From contig JAUSBJ010000034.1 in the NCBI GenBank assembly GCA_030652035.1, positions 1-64,000 on the forward strand: a DNA stretch of 64,000 bases. The letters are read 5' to 3'. Positions 53,264 to 61,987 of the stretch are shown here, piece by piece. The position numbers were made by a program, and so were the translations under genes. Position 1 is the first letter of the stretch. Every line of letters begins with the position of its first letter. The DNA comes from Sulfurimicrobium sp. (GTDB lineage: Bacteria; Pseudomonadota; Gammaproteobacteria; Burkholderiales; Sulfuricellaceae). A model generated the notes under the pieces. It was not told where the DNA came from. It did no database searches and saw only the letters and a list, made by a program, of their open reading frames with translations.

Positions 53264-53944
53264 ATGAGCGCTGAACAATTTTCTCCCGAACAACGCATCC
53301 TGCGCGTCATGCGCAAGGTTCTATCCAGTGTCGTAAAGGACGTCACCCCTCAGGATGGCATGAGCAACCCGCTCACTGACCGCACCATCGAGGATATCCG
53401 CGATATTTTCGGCATGATTTCCACGCGTGAAAAGGAACTGCTCGAAGCTTTCGGCCAGGCCGCCTGTGACCGTCCCTTCTATCCCGGCGACAAGCCCTCC
53501 GCCAAAGTCATTCCGATCAGCATGGGAAATCTGAAAGCCTCGCGCAAGAAAATCGAATCCTCCAATCCGCTTTCCGAAACGCCTTTGTTCAAGGATGTGG
53601 ATCTCGACGCCATGAATGACTTGCTGGATACCTGCCCGGTGTATGAATTGAAGGCAGGCGAAGTCCTGCTGGCCGCAGGAGAAAAGAACAACGAAACCTA
53701 CCTGGTGCTGAGCGGCCGGCTGCAAGCCGACCTGGGGACAGCGGACACCCCCCGCATCATGGCTTTCGAACCCAGGCAAGCCATCGGAGAAATCTCGGCC
53801 CTGGGCGAAAGCACCATGTCCGCTCCGGTCGTGGCCACGGAAGAATCGGTGGTGCTGTCGATCGACCCAGACACCCTATGGGCAATGATGGAAATCGACC
53901 CCGTGCTGGCGCGCAACATCCTGGGGCTGCTCGCACACCGCTGA
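53264..53944 (+). CDS. cyclic-nucleotide-binding domain protein
   Basis: 226 residues. After ~105 unassigned residues, one cNMP-binding jelly roll at ~106-220 (LFKDVDLDAMNDLLDTCPVYELKAGEVLLAAGEKNNETYLVLSGRLQ, EPRQAIGEISALGESTMSAPVVATEES). The phosphate-binding cassette reads AIGEISALGESTMSAPV, with the Glu present but not the usual Arg before the hydrophobic end. No HTH or kinase domain follows, so it may relay cAMP by protein contact or have lost binding. It lies 3' of the cAMP cyclase/phosphodiesterase block. Confidence 0.8.
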   Translation: MSAEQFSPEQRILRVMRKVLSSVVKDVTPQDGMSNPLTDRTIEDIRDIFGMISTREKELLEAFGQAACDRPFYPGDKPSAKVIPISMGNLKASRKKIESSNPLSETPLFKDVDLDAMNDLLDTCPVYELKAGEVLLAAGEKNNETYLVLSGRLQADLGTADTPRIMAFEPRQAIGEISALGESTMSAPVVATEESVVLSIDPDTLWAMMEIDPVLARNILGLLAHR

Positions 53945-54111
53945 TTCTTCGGGTTTTTGCTGGCGGGCTGGAAGCTTTCGAACAATTCTTCCGCGCGTCA
54001 TCGACAGGCACGCTGATGCGCAACAGATTAACTGGCAATGGAGGGAATCGGGGTGTAATCTATTTTAATGGGCTATCGACCCATCATTTCATGTGGTTTT
54101 AAGGGGTACAC

Positions 54112-56337
54112 ATGAGCAAAAAATCAAGAACACAAGAACTGCGCGATAAGCAGGCGGGGATTCAGACTGAACCACAGATGCCGCTAAAAAATACCTTCAG
54201 CCGCCCTCCCGAAGAACTGCCGCACGAACTCCAGACTCATCAGGCCGAGCTTGAAAAGCAGAACACGGAACTGCGCAACGCCCAGACCGCCCTGGAGGAA
54301 TCGCGCGACCACTTCGTTGACCTGTACGATTTCGCCCCCATTGGTTATATCACCCTCAACCCCACCGCCCTGATCATGGAGATCAATCTCACCGGCGCGG
54401 CGATGCTGGGAGAGGAACGCAAGAAACTGCTACGGCGCCGTTTCGCCCGCTTCGTTGCCGCCGAAGACAGCGACCGGTGGTACCGGAATTTCCTGGGTGT
54501 GGCGCTGCACGGAGACAACCAGAGTTGCGAGGTAACGCTCCAGCGCATGGATGGAACCCGTCTTCAAGTCCGGCTGGACTGCCTGCGGCAGGTAAAAGAG
54601 GGCAAAGAACCTCTGGTTCATATCGCGCTCTCGGACATCACCGCGCACAAACTGGCCGAAGAAGAGTTGCGCATCACCTCCATCGCCTTCGATTCGCAAC
54701 AGGGAATCATGGTGACCGACCCCAATGGCGTCATCATTCGGGTCAATCAGGCCTTCACGGACCTGACGGGTTACAGCGCCGAGGAGGTGACGAACAAGAC
54801 ACCGGCGGTGCTCAAGTCCGGGCTGCAGAATCGGACTTTCTACCAGGACATGTGGAAAACCCTGATACAGAATCGCTACTGGCAGGGACAGATGTGGAAC
54901 CGTCACAAAAACGGCAAGATCTACGCCGAATGGCTGACCATTTCCGCAGTTACTGCCCCCAATGGCCGTGTTACTCATTATGTCGGCATTTTTTCTGATA
55001 TCACGCGGAACCAAGAGATCGAAGCCGAGATCCACCGCCTGGCCTACTATGATCCGCTCACCCTTCTGCCCAACCGCCGCCTGTTCCGGGACAGGCTGGG
55101 CCAATCGATCACCGCCACGACCCGCAACGGCCATTGTGGCGCACTTCTGTTCCTGGACATGGACAACTTCAAGATACTCAACGATACGCGCGGCCATGAT
55201 ATCGGCGACCTGCTGCTGGTCGAGGTAGCGCAGCGTTTGCTTGCGTGCGTGCGCGCGGGAGATACGGTAGCCCGGCTGGGCGGGGACGAATTTGTCATTT
55301 TGCTCGAAGATCTGAGCAAAGAACTGGAAGAGGCTGCCGCACAAACCAAGGCACTCTGCGAGAAGGTGCAAAATCTCCTCGCGGAACCTTACCATCTGAA
55401 AGATTACGAGTACCACTGCACCACCAGCATCGGCGTCTGCCTGTTCAACAGCAACAACAATAGCGTCGAGGAACTGCTCAAACATGCTGATTTTGCCATG
55501 TACCAGTCAAAGAATGCCGGGCGCAACACCCTGCGTTTCTTCGACCCCGCCATGCAGGCTGCGCTGGACGAGCGCAGCACACTGGTGAACGATCTACGCC
55601 AGGCACTGGAGCGCCAGGAGTTCCGGCTTTATTACCAGCCCCAGCTGGAAAGCACACCCAACCTCATCTTTGCCGAGGCGTTGCTGCGCTGGGCACATCC
55701 GGAACGCGGAGTACTCACGCCGGGAGAATTCATTCCCCTTGCCGAGGAAACCGGGCTTATCCTGCCGATTGGACTATGGGTGCTGGAAACCGCTTGTGCC
55801 CAGCTCAAGGCCTGGGAGAGCAACCTGCACAGCCGCGAACTGCGCCTGACGATCAATGTCAGCGCATACCAGTTCCGCCATCCGGATTTCGTTACACAGG
55901 TACAGGAGGTGCTGGCCCGATCCGGCGCCAATCCGACTCGCCTCAGGATCGAACTGACCGATAACCTGGCGCTAGACAAGGTGACGGATGCCCTCGAAAA
56001 GATGCATGCGCTGAAATCGCTGGGCATTGGTTTCTCACTGGATAATTTTGGCGCCGGTTATTCGTCCTTGTCCTATCTGACGCGCTTGCCGCTCGACCAG
56101 CTCAAGATCGACCAGGAGTTCATCCATGCCCTTGGCTCCACACCCAATGCCGCCGCGATTGTGCAGAGCATCGTCAACCTGGGGCAGAACCTGGGATTGA
56201 ATGTCATTGCCGAGGGTGTGGAAACCGAAGCGCAGCGCGATTTTCTGGAAAAGAACGGCTGCCATGCCTTCCAGGGTTTCCTGTACAGTCAGCCGTTACC
56301 GCTGGAAGAGTTTGAGCGATTTCTGAATCCGGGATGA
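54112..56337 (+). CDS. PAS-PAS-GGDEF-EAL protein
   Basis: 741 residues. The N-terminal ~40 are low complexity; PAS domains are at ~65-180 and ~185-305 (ITSIAFDSQQGIMVTDPNGVIIRVN, then NQAFTDLTGYSAEEV). GGDEF reads RLGGDEFVILLEDL (~387-400), with the active-site GGDEF intact. The EAL domain reads EALLRWAHPERGVLTPGEFI (~520), but its conserved ELTE reads ELTD and DDFG reads DNFG (~643), both at metal-binding positions. It probably makes c-di-GMP, while the EAL side may be weak or a binding site. ATG 54112 has AAGGGG eight bases ahead. Confidence 0.92.
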   Translation: MSKKSRTQELRDKQAGIQTEPQMPLKNTFSRPPEELPHELQTHQAELEKQNTELRNAQTALEESRDHFVDLYDFAPIGYITLNPTALIMEINLTGAAMLGEERKKLLRRRFARFVAAEDSDRWYRNFLGVALHGDNQSCEVTLQRMDGTRLQVRLDCLRQVKEGKEPLVHIALSDITAHKLAEEELRITSIAFDSQQGIMVTDPNGVIIRVNQAFTDLTGYSAEEVTNKTPAVLKSGLQNRTFYQDMWKTLIQNRYWQGQMWNRHKNGKIYAEWLTISAVTAPNGRVTHYVGIFSDITRNQEIEAEIHRLAYYDPLTLLPNRRLFRDRLGQSITATTRNGHCGALLFLDMDNFKILNDTRGHDIGDLLLVEVAQRLLACVRAGDTVARLGGDEFVILLEDLSKELEEAAAQTKALCEKVQNLLAEPYHLKDYEYHCTTSIGVCLFNSNNNSVEELLKHADFAMYQSKNAGRNTLRFFDPAMQAALDERSTLVNDLRQALERQEFRLYYQPQLESTPNLIFAEALLRWAHPERGVLTPGEFIPLAEETGLILPIGLWVLETACAQLKAWESNLHSRELRLTINVSAYQFRHPDFVTQVQEVLARSGANPTRLRIELTDNLALDKVTDALEKMHALKSLGIGFSLDNFGAGYSSLSYLTRLPLDQLKIDQEFIHALGSTPNAAAIVQSIVNLGQNLGLNVIAEGVETEAQRDFLEKNGCHAFQGFLYSQPLPLEEFERFLNPG

Positions 56338-56355
56338 GTATCGGCGGGGTAAGAG

Positions 56356-57672
56356 TCAAGCCAGCCGGCGGCCCCACAGATCGTGTTCGTCTGCATCCTC
56401 GATTGAAACCTGGATAAAATCGCCCGGTTTCAATCCCTCGCTACCTTCCACATACACCAGCCCGTCGATCTCGGGCGCATCTGCCATGCTGCGGGCAACC
56501 AAGCCTTCCTCATCCACCTCGTCCACCAGCACGGTCAGCGTCTTGCCGATCTTGCTGGCCAGGCGCTCGGCGCTGATTTCCGCCTGCAGGGCCATCAGGC
56601 GCGCCTGGCGCTCCAGCTTGATTTCCTCCGGCACCGGGTTGGGCAAGGCATTGGCCGTGGCACCCTCCACCGGCGAATAGGTGAAGCAACCGACGCGATC
56701 GAGCCGCGCTTCGCTCAGAAAATCCAGCAGTTGCTGGAAATCGTCCTCGGTCTCGCCGGGGAAACCGGTGATGAAGGTGCTGCGCAGCGTGAGGTCGGGG
56801 CAGATTTCGCGCCATTTCTTGATGCGCGCCAGATTGCTGTCCTGGTTGCCGGGCCGCTTCATGGCACGGAGCACGCTCGGGCTGGCGTGCTGCAGCGGGA
56901 TATCGAGATAGGGCAGAATCCTGCCTTCCGCCATGAGGGGGATCACTTCGTCCACATGCGGATAGGGATAGACGTAATGCAGCCGCACCCAGGCGCCGAG
57001 ATCGCCGAGCGCCCCGGCCAGTTCGGTCATGCGGGTTTTCAGCAGTTTGCTCTGCCAGAATTCGGCGCGGTATTTCAGGTCCAGCCCGTAGGCGCTGGTG
57101 TCCTGCGAAATCACCAGTAGTTCCTTCACTCCCGCCTTGACCAGGTTTTCCGCCTCGCGCATTACCTCGCTCACCGGACGGCTCACCAGGTCGCCGCGGA
57201 AGGAAGGAATGATGCAGAAAGTGCAACGATGGTTGCAGCCCTCGGATATTTTCAGGTAGGCGTAATGCTTGGGCGTCAGCTTGATGCCCTGTTCCGGGAT
57301 CAGGCTCATGAACGGATCGTGCGGCTGCGGCAGATGTTCATGCACCGCGCCCATCACTTCCTGCAAGGCATGCGGGCCGGTCACCGCCAGCACGCGCGGA
57401 TGTTTCGCCATGATCACCTCGGGCCGCGCACCGAGGCAGCCGGTGACGATCACCTTGCCGTTCTCCGCCAGCGCCTCGCCGATGGCGTCGAGCGACTCTT
57501 CCACCGCCGCGTCGATGAAGCCGCAGGTATTGATCACCACCAGATCGGCAGATTCATAGCTGGGCGAAATCTCGTAGCCCTCGGCGCGCAGCTGGGTAAG
57601 GATTTGCTCCGAATCCACCAGCGCCTTGGGGCAGCCGAGCGAGACGAAACCGATTCTTGGGGATTTGGACAT
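56356..57672 (-). CDS. rimO: ribosomal protein S12 methylthiotransferase
   Basis: 438-residue MiaB/RimO-type radical SAM enzyme that methylthiolates Asp89 of ribosomal protein S12. The N-terminal UPF0004 cluster Cys are in [24 protein letters not shown] and [10 protein letters not shown]; the radical SAM site is [24 protein letters not shown]; a TRAM-like C-terminal end ([32 protein letters not shown]) closes it. The RimO-specific insertion of the IIPSFRG region is present. Convergent with the GGDEF-EAL gene, 18 bases apart. Confidence 0.96.
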   Translation of the reverse strand: MSKSPRIGFVSLGCPKALVDSEQILTQLRAEGYEISPSYESADLVVINTCGFIDAAVEESLDAIGEALAENGKVIVTGCLGARPEVIMAKHPRVLAVTGPHALQEVMGAVHEHLPQPHDPFMSLIPEQGIKLTPKHYAYLKISEGCNHRCTFCIIPSFRGDLVSRPVSEVMREAENLVKAGVKELLVISQDTSAYGLDLKYRAEFWQSKLLKTRMTELAGALGDLGAWVRLHYVYPYPHVDEVIPLMAEGRILPYLDIPLQHASPSVLRAMKRPGNQDSNLARIKKWREICPDLTLRSTFITGFPGETEDDFQQLLDFLSEARLDRVGCFTYSPVEGATANALPNPVPEEIKLERQARLMALQAEISAERLASKIGKTLTVLVDEVDEEGLVARSMADAPEIDGLVYVEGSEGLKPGDFIQVSIEDADEHDLWGRRLA

Positions 57673-57688
57673 AAATTACCGTGAGAAA

Positions 57689-58147
57689 TTAAGGATTGTG
57701 GTTCAAATCCGCTCGACTCGCGGCAAGCAGCACCGCCCAGTCGTCAGGCGGATTGCCTCGTACCAGCATTTTCTGGAATACCGCATAGGGATCGGATTTG
57801 CTGCCTGCAGAGCGTAGCGTGCTCTCATCGTTAACCCGGGCAAAAACAATCACCTTCGCCTTCGAATCATAACGAAAAAAAAGCCGGAATCGGCGCCCGA
57901 TCTTGGCACGGCGCCAGTGGCGATAGACCGCCCCCATGGTATTGCCCTGCCGGTATTCCTCGCGGGCTGGATCGCTGGGCACCGTCTCGAAAATCAAATG
58001 ACTTAAAGCACGATACAGCTTGACGTTGGCGTTGGCCTCGAAACCGGACGGATCGGTCGCTTCAGCCCTGTCCGCTGCCGCCTTCAACTTCTGCAACTGC
58101 TCGATCAAACAATCGTGAAAGAGCAGCGACCAACCATGACGCAGCAT
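57689..58147 (-). CDS. yhaV: toxin YhaV (RelE-superfamily RNase)
   Basis: 152 residues. GWSLLFHDCLIEQLQKLKAA and VKLYRALSHLIFETVPSDPAREEYRQGNTMGAVYRHWRRAKIGRRFRLFFRYDSKAKVIVFARVNDE match YhaV, a ribosome-dependent ribonuclease neutralised by PrlF. Start and prlF stop overlap by one base (TAATG), the usual antitoxin-first coupling. It lies between rimO and the CRISPR-Cas locus. Confidence 0.93.
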   Translation of the reverse strand: MLRHGWSLLFHDCLIEQLQKLKAAADRAEATDPSGFEANANVKLYRALSHLIFETVPSDPAREEYRQGNTMGAVYRHWRRAKIGRRFRLFFRYDSKAKVIVFARVNDESTLRSAGSKSDPYAVFQKMLVRGNPPDDWAVLLAASRADLNHNP

Positions 58148-58467
58148 TACAGAGCGACTTCGCCGTCAATATCCTCATCAAGAGCAACAGCATGATGAAG
58201 ATTGGCCAGCATGGCCTGCGCCAGATCGTCCGGCAAGGCGCAAAGATGCCTGCCTGATTTGATATCGTTTTCCAGCAAGGACAGGAAAGAGCCAATAGCG
58301 GGATCTTCATGCTCTTTACTGTCAGCCCGGCTCACAACGACTTCGGAGCCACGCAAATCGAAGGCTACCTTCCCTCCGACATCAATACCCAAAGCCTGAC
58401 GTATCGGCTTGGGCAAGGTGATCTGGCCTTTTGAGGTTACGGTTGCAATTTCGTGGATGTGGGGCAT
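58147..58467 (-). CDS. prlF: antitoxin PrlF (AbrB/MazE-type)
   Basis: 106 residues. The swapped-hairpin AbrB-like DNA-binding domain is VTSKGQITLPKPIRQALGIDVGGKVAF; the acidic C-terminal half (LLENDIKSGRHLCALPDDLAQAM, ALDEDIDGEVAL) is the toxin-neutralising part. PrlF/YhaV autoregulate as a complex. The palindrome in its promoter fits this. The SD AAGGA is 10 bases before the start. Confidence 0.93.
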   Translation of the reverse strand: MPHIHEIATVTSKGQITLPKPIRQALGIDVGGKVAFDLRGSEVVVSRADSKEHEDPAIGSFLSLLENDIKSGRHLCALPDDLAQAMLANLHHAVALDEDIDGEVAL

Positions 58468-58495
58468 GGAATATTCCTTCTGACAACACAGGCAA

Positions 58496-58524
58496 ATGGT
58501 AAGGATATTTCCTTACCATGTCAA
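58496..58524 (-). promoter_or_regulatory. prlF-yhaV promoter with embedded operator palindrome
   Basis: On the minus strand TTGACA (58519-58524) and TACCAT (58496-58501) are 17 bases apart, a good sigma-70 pair. The spacer and -10 box are covered by a 24-base dyad, ATGGTAAGGA (58496-58505) and its complement at 58510-58519 around TATT. An operator over the -10 and spacer is what autorepression by the PrlF-YhaV complex would need. The transcript would start about 25 bases ahead of prlF. Confidence 0.75.
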
Positions 58525-58573
58525 GAAGGCGATTCTTGGTGATTTCAGCTTATGCATTGATCGCATAAAAGGG

Positions 58574-58680
58574 GCAAAGAAGAAGGCCCGGCTGGCAAGC
58601 CAGTCGGGCCGGATTCGGTACGTTGCCCAAGGGCAACTACCTTATTGCAGCAACGGCTCTCACCCCGGTAAACTACAATG
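58574..58680 (-). ncRNA. tracrRNA of the type II-C CRISPR system
   Basis: Read on the minus strand, the gene begins with an anti-repeat: 58657-58679 matches the CRISPR repeat in 22 of 23 bases, and a second block at 58644-58651 (GCTGCAAT) pairs with the 5' end of the crRNA repeat. It is followed by GTTGCCC/GGGCAAC (58622-58637), the nexus-like hairpin, and a strong terminator hairpin at 58585-58610 followed by TTCTTCTTT. The stretch GAGAGCCGTTGCTGCAATAA is nearly identical to the Neisseria meningitidis tracrRNA in this region. It is transcribed away from cas9. Confidence 0.9.
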
Positions 58681-58685
58681 ACAAC

Positions 58686-58714
58686 ATTCTATCTTGACAG
58701 GGTGGGCCATGCAA
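58686..58714 (-). promoter_or_regulatory. probable tracrRNA promoter
   Basis: TAGAAT (58686-58691, minus strand) lies 17 bases after TTGCAT (58709-58714). The -10 is 5 of 6 to consensus and the -35 is weak. A start seven bases downstream would be at about 58679-58680, exactly the first base of the anti-repeat. The -35 overlaps the cas9 start codon on the opposite strand, so RNA polymerase at this promoter may compete with cas9 transcription. Confidence 0.5.
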
Positions 58715-61700
58715 ACAATAAAACTCCCATACACTCTGGGCCTGGATATAGGCATGGCTTCAGTCGGAGCCGCGCTTCTACTTCCCGATCAACAACGCAT
58801 TCTGGCTCTGCACGTTCGCACTTTCGACAAGGCCGAAACAGCAAAAGATGGCGAATCGCTAAACAAGATACGCCGGGATTCACGCCTTACGCGACGCCGG
58901 GTACGGCGCCGCGCACATCGTCTGCTTCGCATCGCACGCCTGTTGAAACGCGACGGCCTGATTGAAATAGCCAACCCAAACGTTTTTGCACTCGCCAATA
59001 TCACCCCATGGGATTTACGTGCGGCAGGGCTCGACCGGCTGCTGGAACCCAAGGAGTGGGCAGCAGTGCTGTATCACTTGGTCAAACATCGCGGCTTCCA
59101 GTCCAACCGCAAGTCAGAAGCCAAGGCCGACGAGAAAGCCGGGCAGATGCTCTCCGGCGTCAAGCGAAATCATGCGCTACTCAAGGAAGCGGGCTATCGC
59201 ACCATCGGCGAATTCGCCGCCCGCCACCCCGACTTTGCAGAAGCCAAACGCAACAAGGGCGGCAGCTATAGCCACACTTTCGCCCGTGCCGACCTCGCGG
59301 CTGAACTGAGCCTTTTGTTCGAGCGCCAGCGCGTGCTTGGCAACCATTACGCCAGCACTGACTTCGAAGCCGCCATCCACGATCTGCTCATGGCGCGCCG
59401 CCCCACGCTTTCTGGCGAGAATCTGCTCAAAATGGTGGGGAAATGCACCTTCGAGAAAAACGAATATCGCGCACCAAAAGCCAGCTATCGCGCTGAACGC
59501 TTCGTCTGGCTGGGCAAGCTCAACAATCTCAAGATCGTTGGCGGGGGCGATGCCCGCCCCCTGACCGTCAGTGAGCGGCATATCATCATCGACCTGCCTT
59601 TTACCCAGGCCAAGCTGACGTTCAGGCAAGTACGCAAAGCCCTTGACCTCGAACCTCACCAGCGCTTCAACCTGCTTTCATATCGCCCCGACCCGAAAGG
59701 CAAGGACAAAGACCCGGAGGATGCCACCTTCTTCGAAGCCAAGGCATTTCACACGTTGCGCAAAGCCTATGATGGCGCAGGACTGAAATCCGAGTGGCAA
59801 CGCGACGCCATCCACGCCGACCGCCTCGACGACCTGGCATATGCCCTGACCTGTTACAAGGACGACGCCGAAAGCCGACAATGGTTGGCCGACCAAGGTA
59901 TTGAAGCGCCCATCATCGAGGCAGTGCTGGGAGAGTCCTTCGACCAGTTCATTCACCTGTCGCAGAAAGCACTAAAAGCCATTCTGCCGCTCATGGAACT
60001 AGGTCAACGCTATGACGAGGCCGCGAAATCGGCTGGGTACCACCACAGCCAGCCCGATGCCGCAGCCTCCAAGCAAACCTACCTGCCGCCTTTCGACAAG
60101 GACACCATCCGCAATCCGGTGGTCTACCGCGCACTCAACCAGGCGCGCAAACTCGTCAATGCCATCGTGCGCGAATACGGGCCACCCGCCGCCGTGCATA
60201 TCGAACTGGCGCGGGATCTGTCCAAACCTTTCGACGAACGCCGACGCATTGAGCGTGACCAGAAGGAATACCAGGCAGAGAAAGAAAAGGCGGCAAAGCA
60301 ATTTATCGGTGACGTGGGCCGTGAGCCGAAACGGGACGAACTGCTGAAAATGCGGCTGTATCACGAGCAGGGCAGCCAATGCCCCTATTGCCAAAGCGCG
60401 CTGGATATCAACCGCATGTTTGACCCATCCGATGTCTATGCGCAAGTCGATCACGCCCTGCCCTACTCGCGCAGCTTCGACGACGGCATGAACAATAAGG
60501 TCGTCGTCCACACCAAGTGCAATCAGGACAAGGGCAACCGCACGCCCTATGAATTCTTTGACGGCTCAAATGACAGCCCACGCTGGCAGCGCTATGTCGC
60601 CTGGGTGCAGGGCAACAAATCCATCCGCCAGGCCAAGCGCAACCGCCTGCTGCGAATGAATTTCGGCGCAGACGAGGCCAGCGAATTCCGCGAGCGCAAT
60701 CTCAACGACACGCGCTACATCTGCCGTGAATTCAAGGGCATGGTGGAAACCCATCTGCAATGGCACCCGGACTCGGAAGGCGCAGAGCGCTGCGTGGTGC
60801 TCTCCGGCCAGCTCACCTCCTTGCTGCGTGCCCGATGGGGGCTGATCAAGGTGAGGGAAAACGGCGATCTGCATCACGCGCTCGATGCTGCCGTGATTGC
60901 AGCCACCAGCCGTGGCCTGGTCAAGCGCATATCCGATTACTCGCGGCGCAAAGAACTGGGCTACGTACGCGCCAACTGCCCCGACCCGGAAACCGGAGAA
61001 ATCATCGACGTCGTGGCATTACGCAGACTTGAAGCCCATTTCCCCGAACCCTGGCCGCATTTCCGGCACGAGTTGCTGGCGCGGCTATCCAACGATCCGC
61101 CACTCAATCTGAGCATGCTGCCGGGCTATGATGACGCGTCCGACATTCTCCCAGTGCGCGTCTCGCGCGCGCCCACGCGGCGCGGACTGGGCGCGGCGCA
61201 TCAGGAAACGATCCGCTCAACAGGCCAAGAGAACAGGCTGATAAAAAAATGCCTGGCTTCCACAAAAACCCCGCTTACATCCTTAAAGTTTTCGGATATC
61301 GAAAAGATTTCTGGACGTGGAGATCCTCGCAATGAACAGTGGATAAAGGAATTGAGCGCCCGGCTTGAGACATATAAGGACGAGGACAAAAAACAAAACA
61401 AATGTGCAGGCGCGAAGGCATTTGCCACGGGACAGCCGCCACTCATCAAACAGAGTGCGGCAGGTAAGTCATCTCCCCAGATCAAGAGCGTCAAGCTAAT
61501 CGACACTCAAAAGAGTGGCATCCCGATACGTGGCGGCATCGCCAACAACGGTGCCATGCTGCGGGTGGATATTTTCACCAAGGGCGCTCGGTTTCATGCG
61601 GTGCCGGTATACGTATCTGATGCTGTAAAGGCAAAACTACCGAATCGTTCCGCTAAGGCGCACACCCCTGAGAATAAATGGCCAGAAATAGATGAAACTT

Positions 61701-61984
61701 ATCAATTCCTCTTTAGCCTACATCCTAATGATTGGGTACGAATTAAGCTGACAAGCGGGATAAAGGATGGCTATTTCGTGGAAATGGATCGTGGTAGTGG
61801 CGCATCATTGTCGATTTACACTCATGATCGGAATCAATCTATCGGCGAGAAAGGAAAGATTAGGGGCATCGGAATATTTACCGCCCTCGCAGTCGAAAAA
61901 TACCACGTCGATCTTCTCGGCAACCTGCACCGGGTTCACAAGGAAGAGCGGCAGCCCATCCACACCAAGCCAAGCAAGAGGTAG
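58709..61984 (+). CDS. cas9: type II-C CRISPR endonuclease Cas9
   Basis: 1091 residues, close to the 1082 of Neisseria Cas9. RuvC-I is LGLDIGMASVGAALL (D13), the Arg-rich bridge helix is RRVRRRAHRLLRIARLLKR (~62-81), RuvC-II is VHIELARD (E499), HNH is QGSQCPYCQSA...VDHALPYSRS with D581/H582 and N605 in TKCNQDKGNR, and RuvC-III is HHALDAAVIAA (D726). The PAM-interacting C terminus is ~780-1091. All catalytic residues are present. ATG 58709 has AGGGTGG before it. The gene is followed by cas1 at three bases. Confidence 0.97.
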   Translation: MQTIKLPYTLGLDIGMASVGAALLLPDQQRILALHVRTFDKAETAKDGESLNKIRRDSRLTRRRVRRRAHRLLRIARLLKRDGLIEIANPNVFALANITPWDLRAAGLDRLLEPKEWAAVLYHLVKHRGFQSNRKSEAKADEKAGQMLSGVKRNHALLKEAGYRTIGEFAARHPDFAEAKRNKGGSYSHTFARADLAAELSLLFERQRVLGNHYASTDFEAAIHDLLMARRPTLSGENLLKMVGKCTFEKNEYRAPKASYRAERFVWLGKLNNLKIVGGGDARPLTVSERHIIIDLPFTQAKLTFRQVRKALDLEPHQRFNLLSYRPDPKGKDKDPEDATFFEAKAFHTLRKAYDGAGLKSEWQRDAIHADRLDDLAYALTCYKDDAESRQWLADQGIEAPIIEAVLGESFDQFIHLSQKALKAILPLMELGQRYDEAAKSAGYHHSQPDAAASKQTYLPPFDKDTIRNPVVYRALNQARKLVNAIVREYGPPAAVHIELARDLSKPFDERRRIERDQKEYQAEKEKAAKQFIGDVGREPKRDELLKMRLYHEQGSQCPYCQSALDINRMFDPSDVYAQVDHALPYSRSFDDGMNNKVVVHTKCNQDKGNRTPYEFFDGSNDSPRWQRYVAWVQGNKSIRQAKRNRLLRMNFGADEASEFRERNLNDTRYICREFKGMVETHLQWHPDSEGAERCVVLSGQLTSLLRARWGLIKVRENGDLHHALDAAVIAATSRGLVKRISDYSRRKELGYVRANCPDPETGEIIDVVALRRLEAHFPEPWPHFRHELLARLSNDPPLNLSMLPGYDDASDILPVRVSRAPTRRGLGAAHQETIRSTGQENRLIKKCLASTKTPLTSLKFSDIEKISGRGDPRNEQWIKELSARLETYKDEDKKQNKCAGAKAFATGQPPLIKQSAAGKSSPQIKSVKLIDTQKSGIPIRGGIANNGAMLRVDIFTKGARFHAVPVYVSDAVKAKLPNRSAKAHTPENKWPEIDETYQFLFSLHPNDWVRIKLTSGIKDGYFVEMDRGSGASLSIYTHDRNQSIGEKGKIRGIGIFTALAVEKYHVDLLGNLHRVHKEERQPIHTKPSKR

Positions 61985-61987
61985 GCC

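Noticed and set aside
58694-58708. TTG at 58694 as cas9 start
   Set aside because: It would add five residues before the conserved start and has no ribosome-binding site; ATG 58709 does, and leads straight into RuvC-I.
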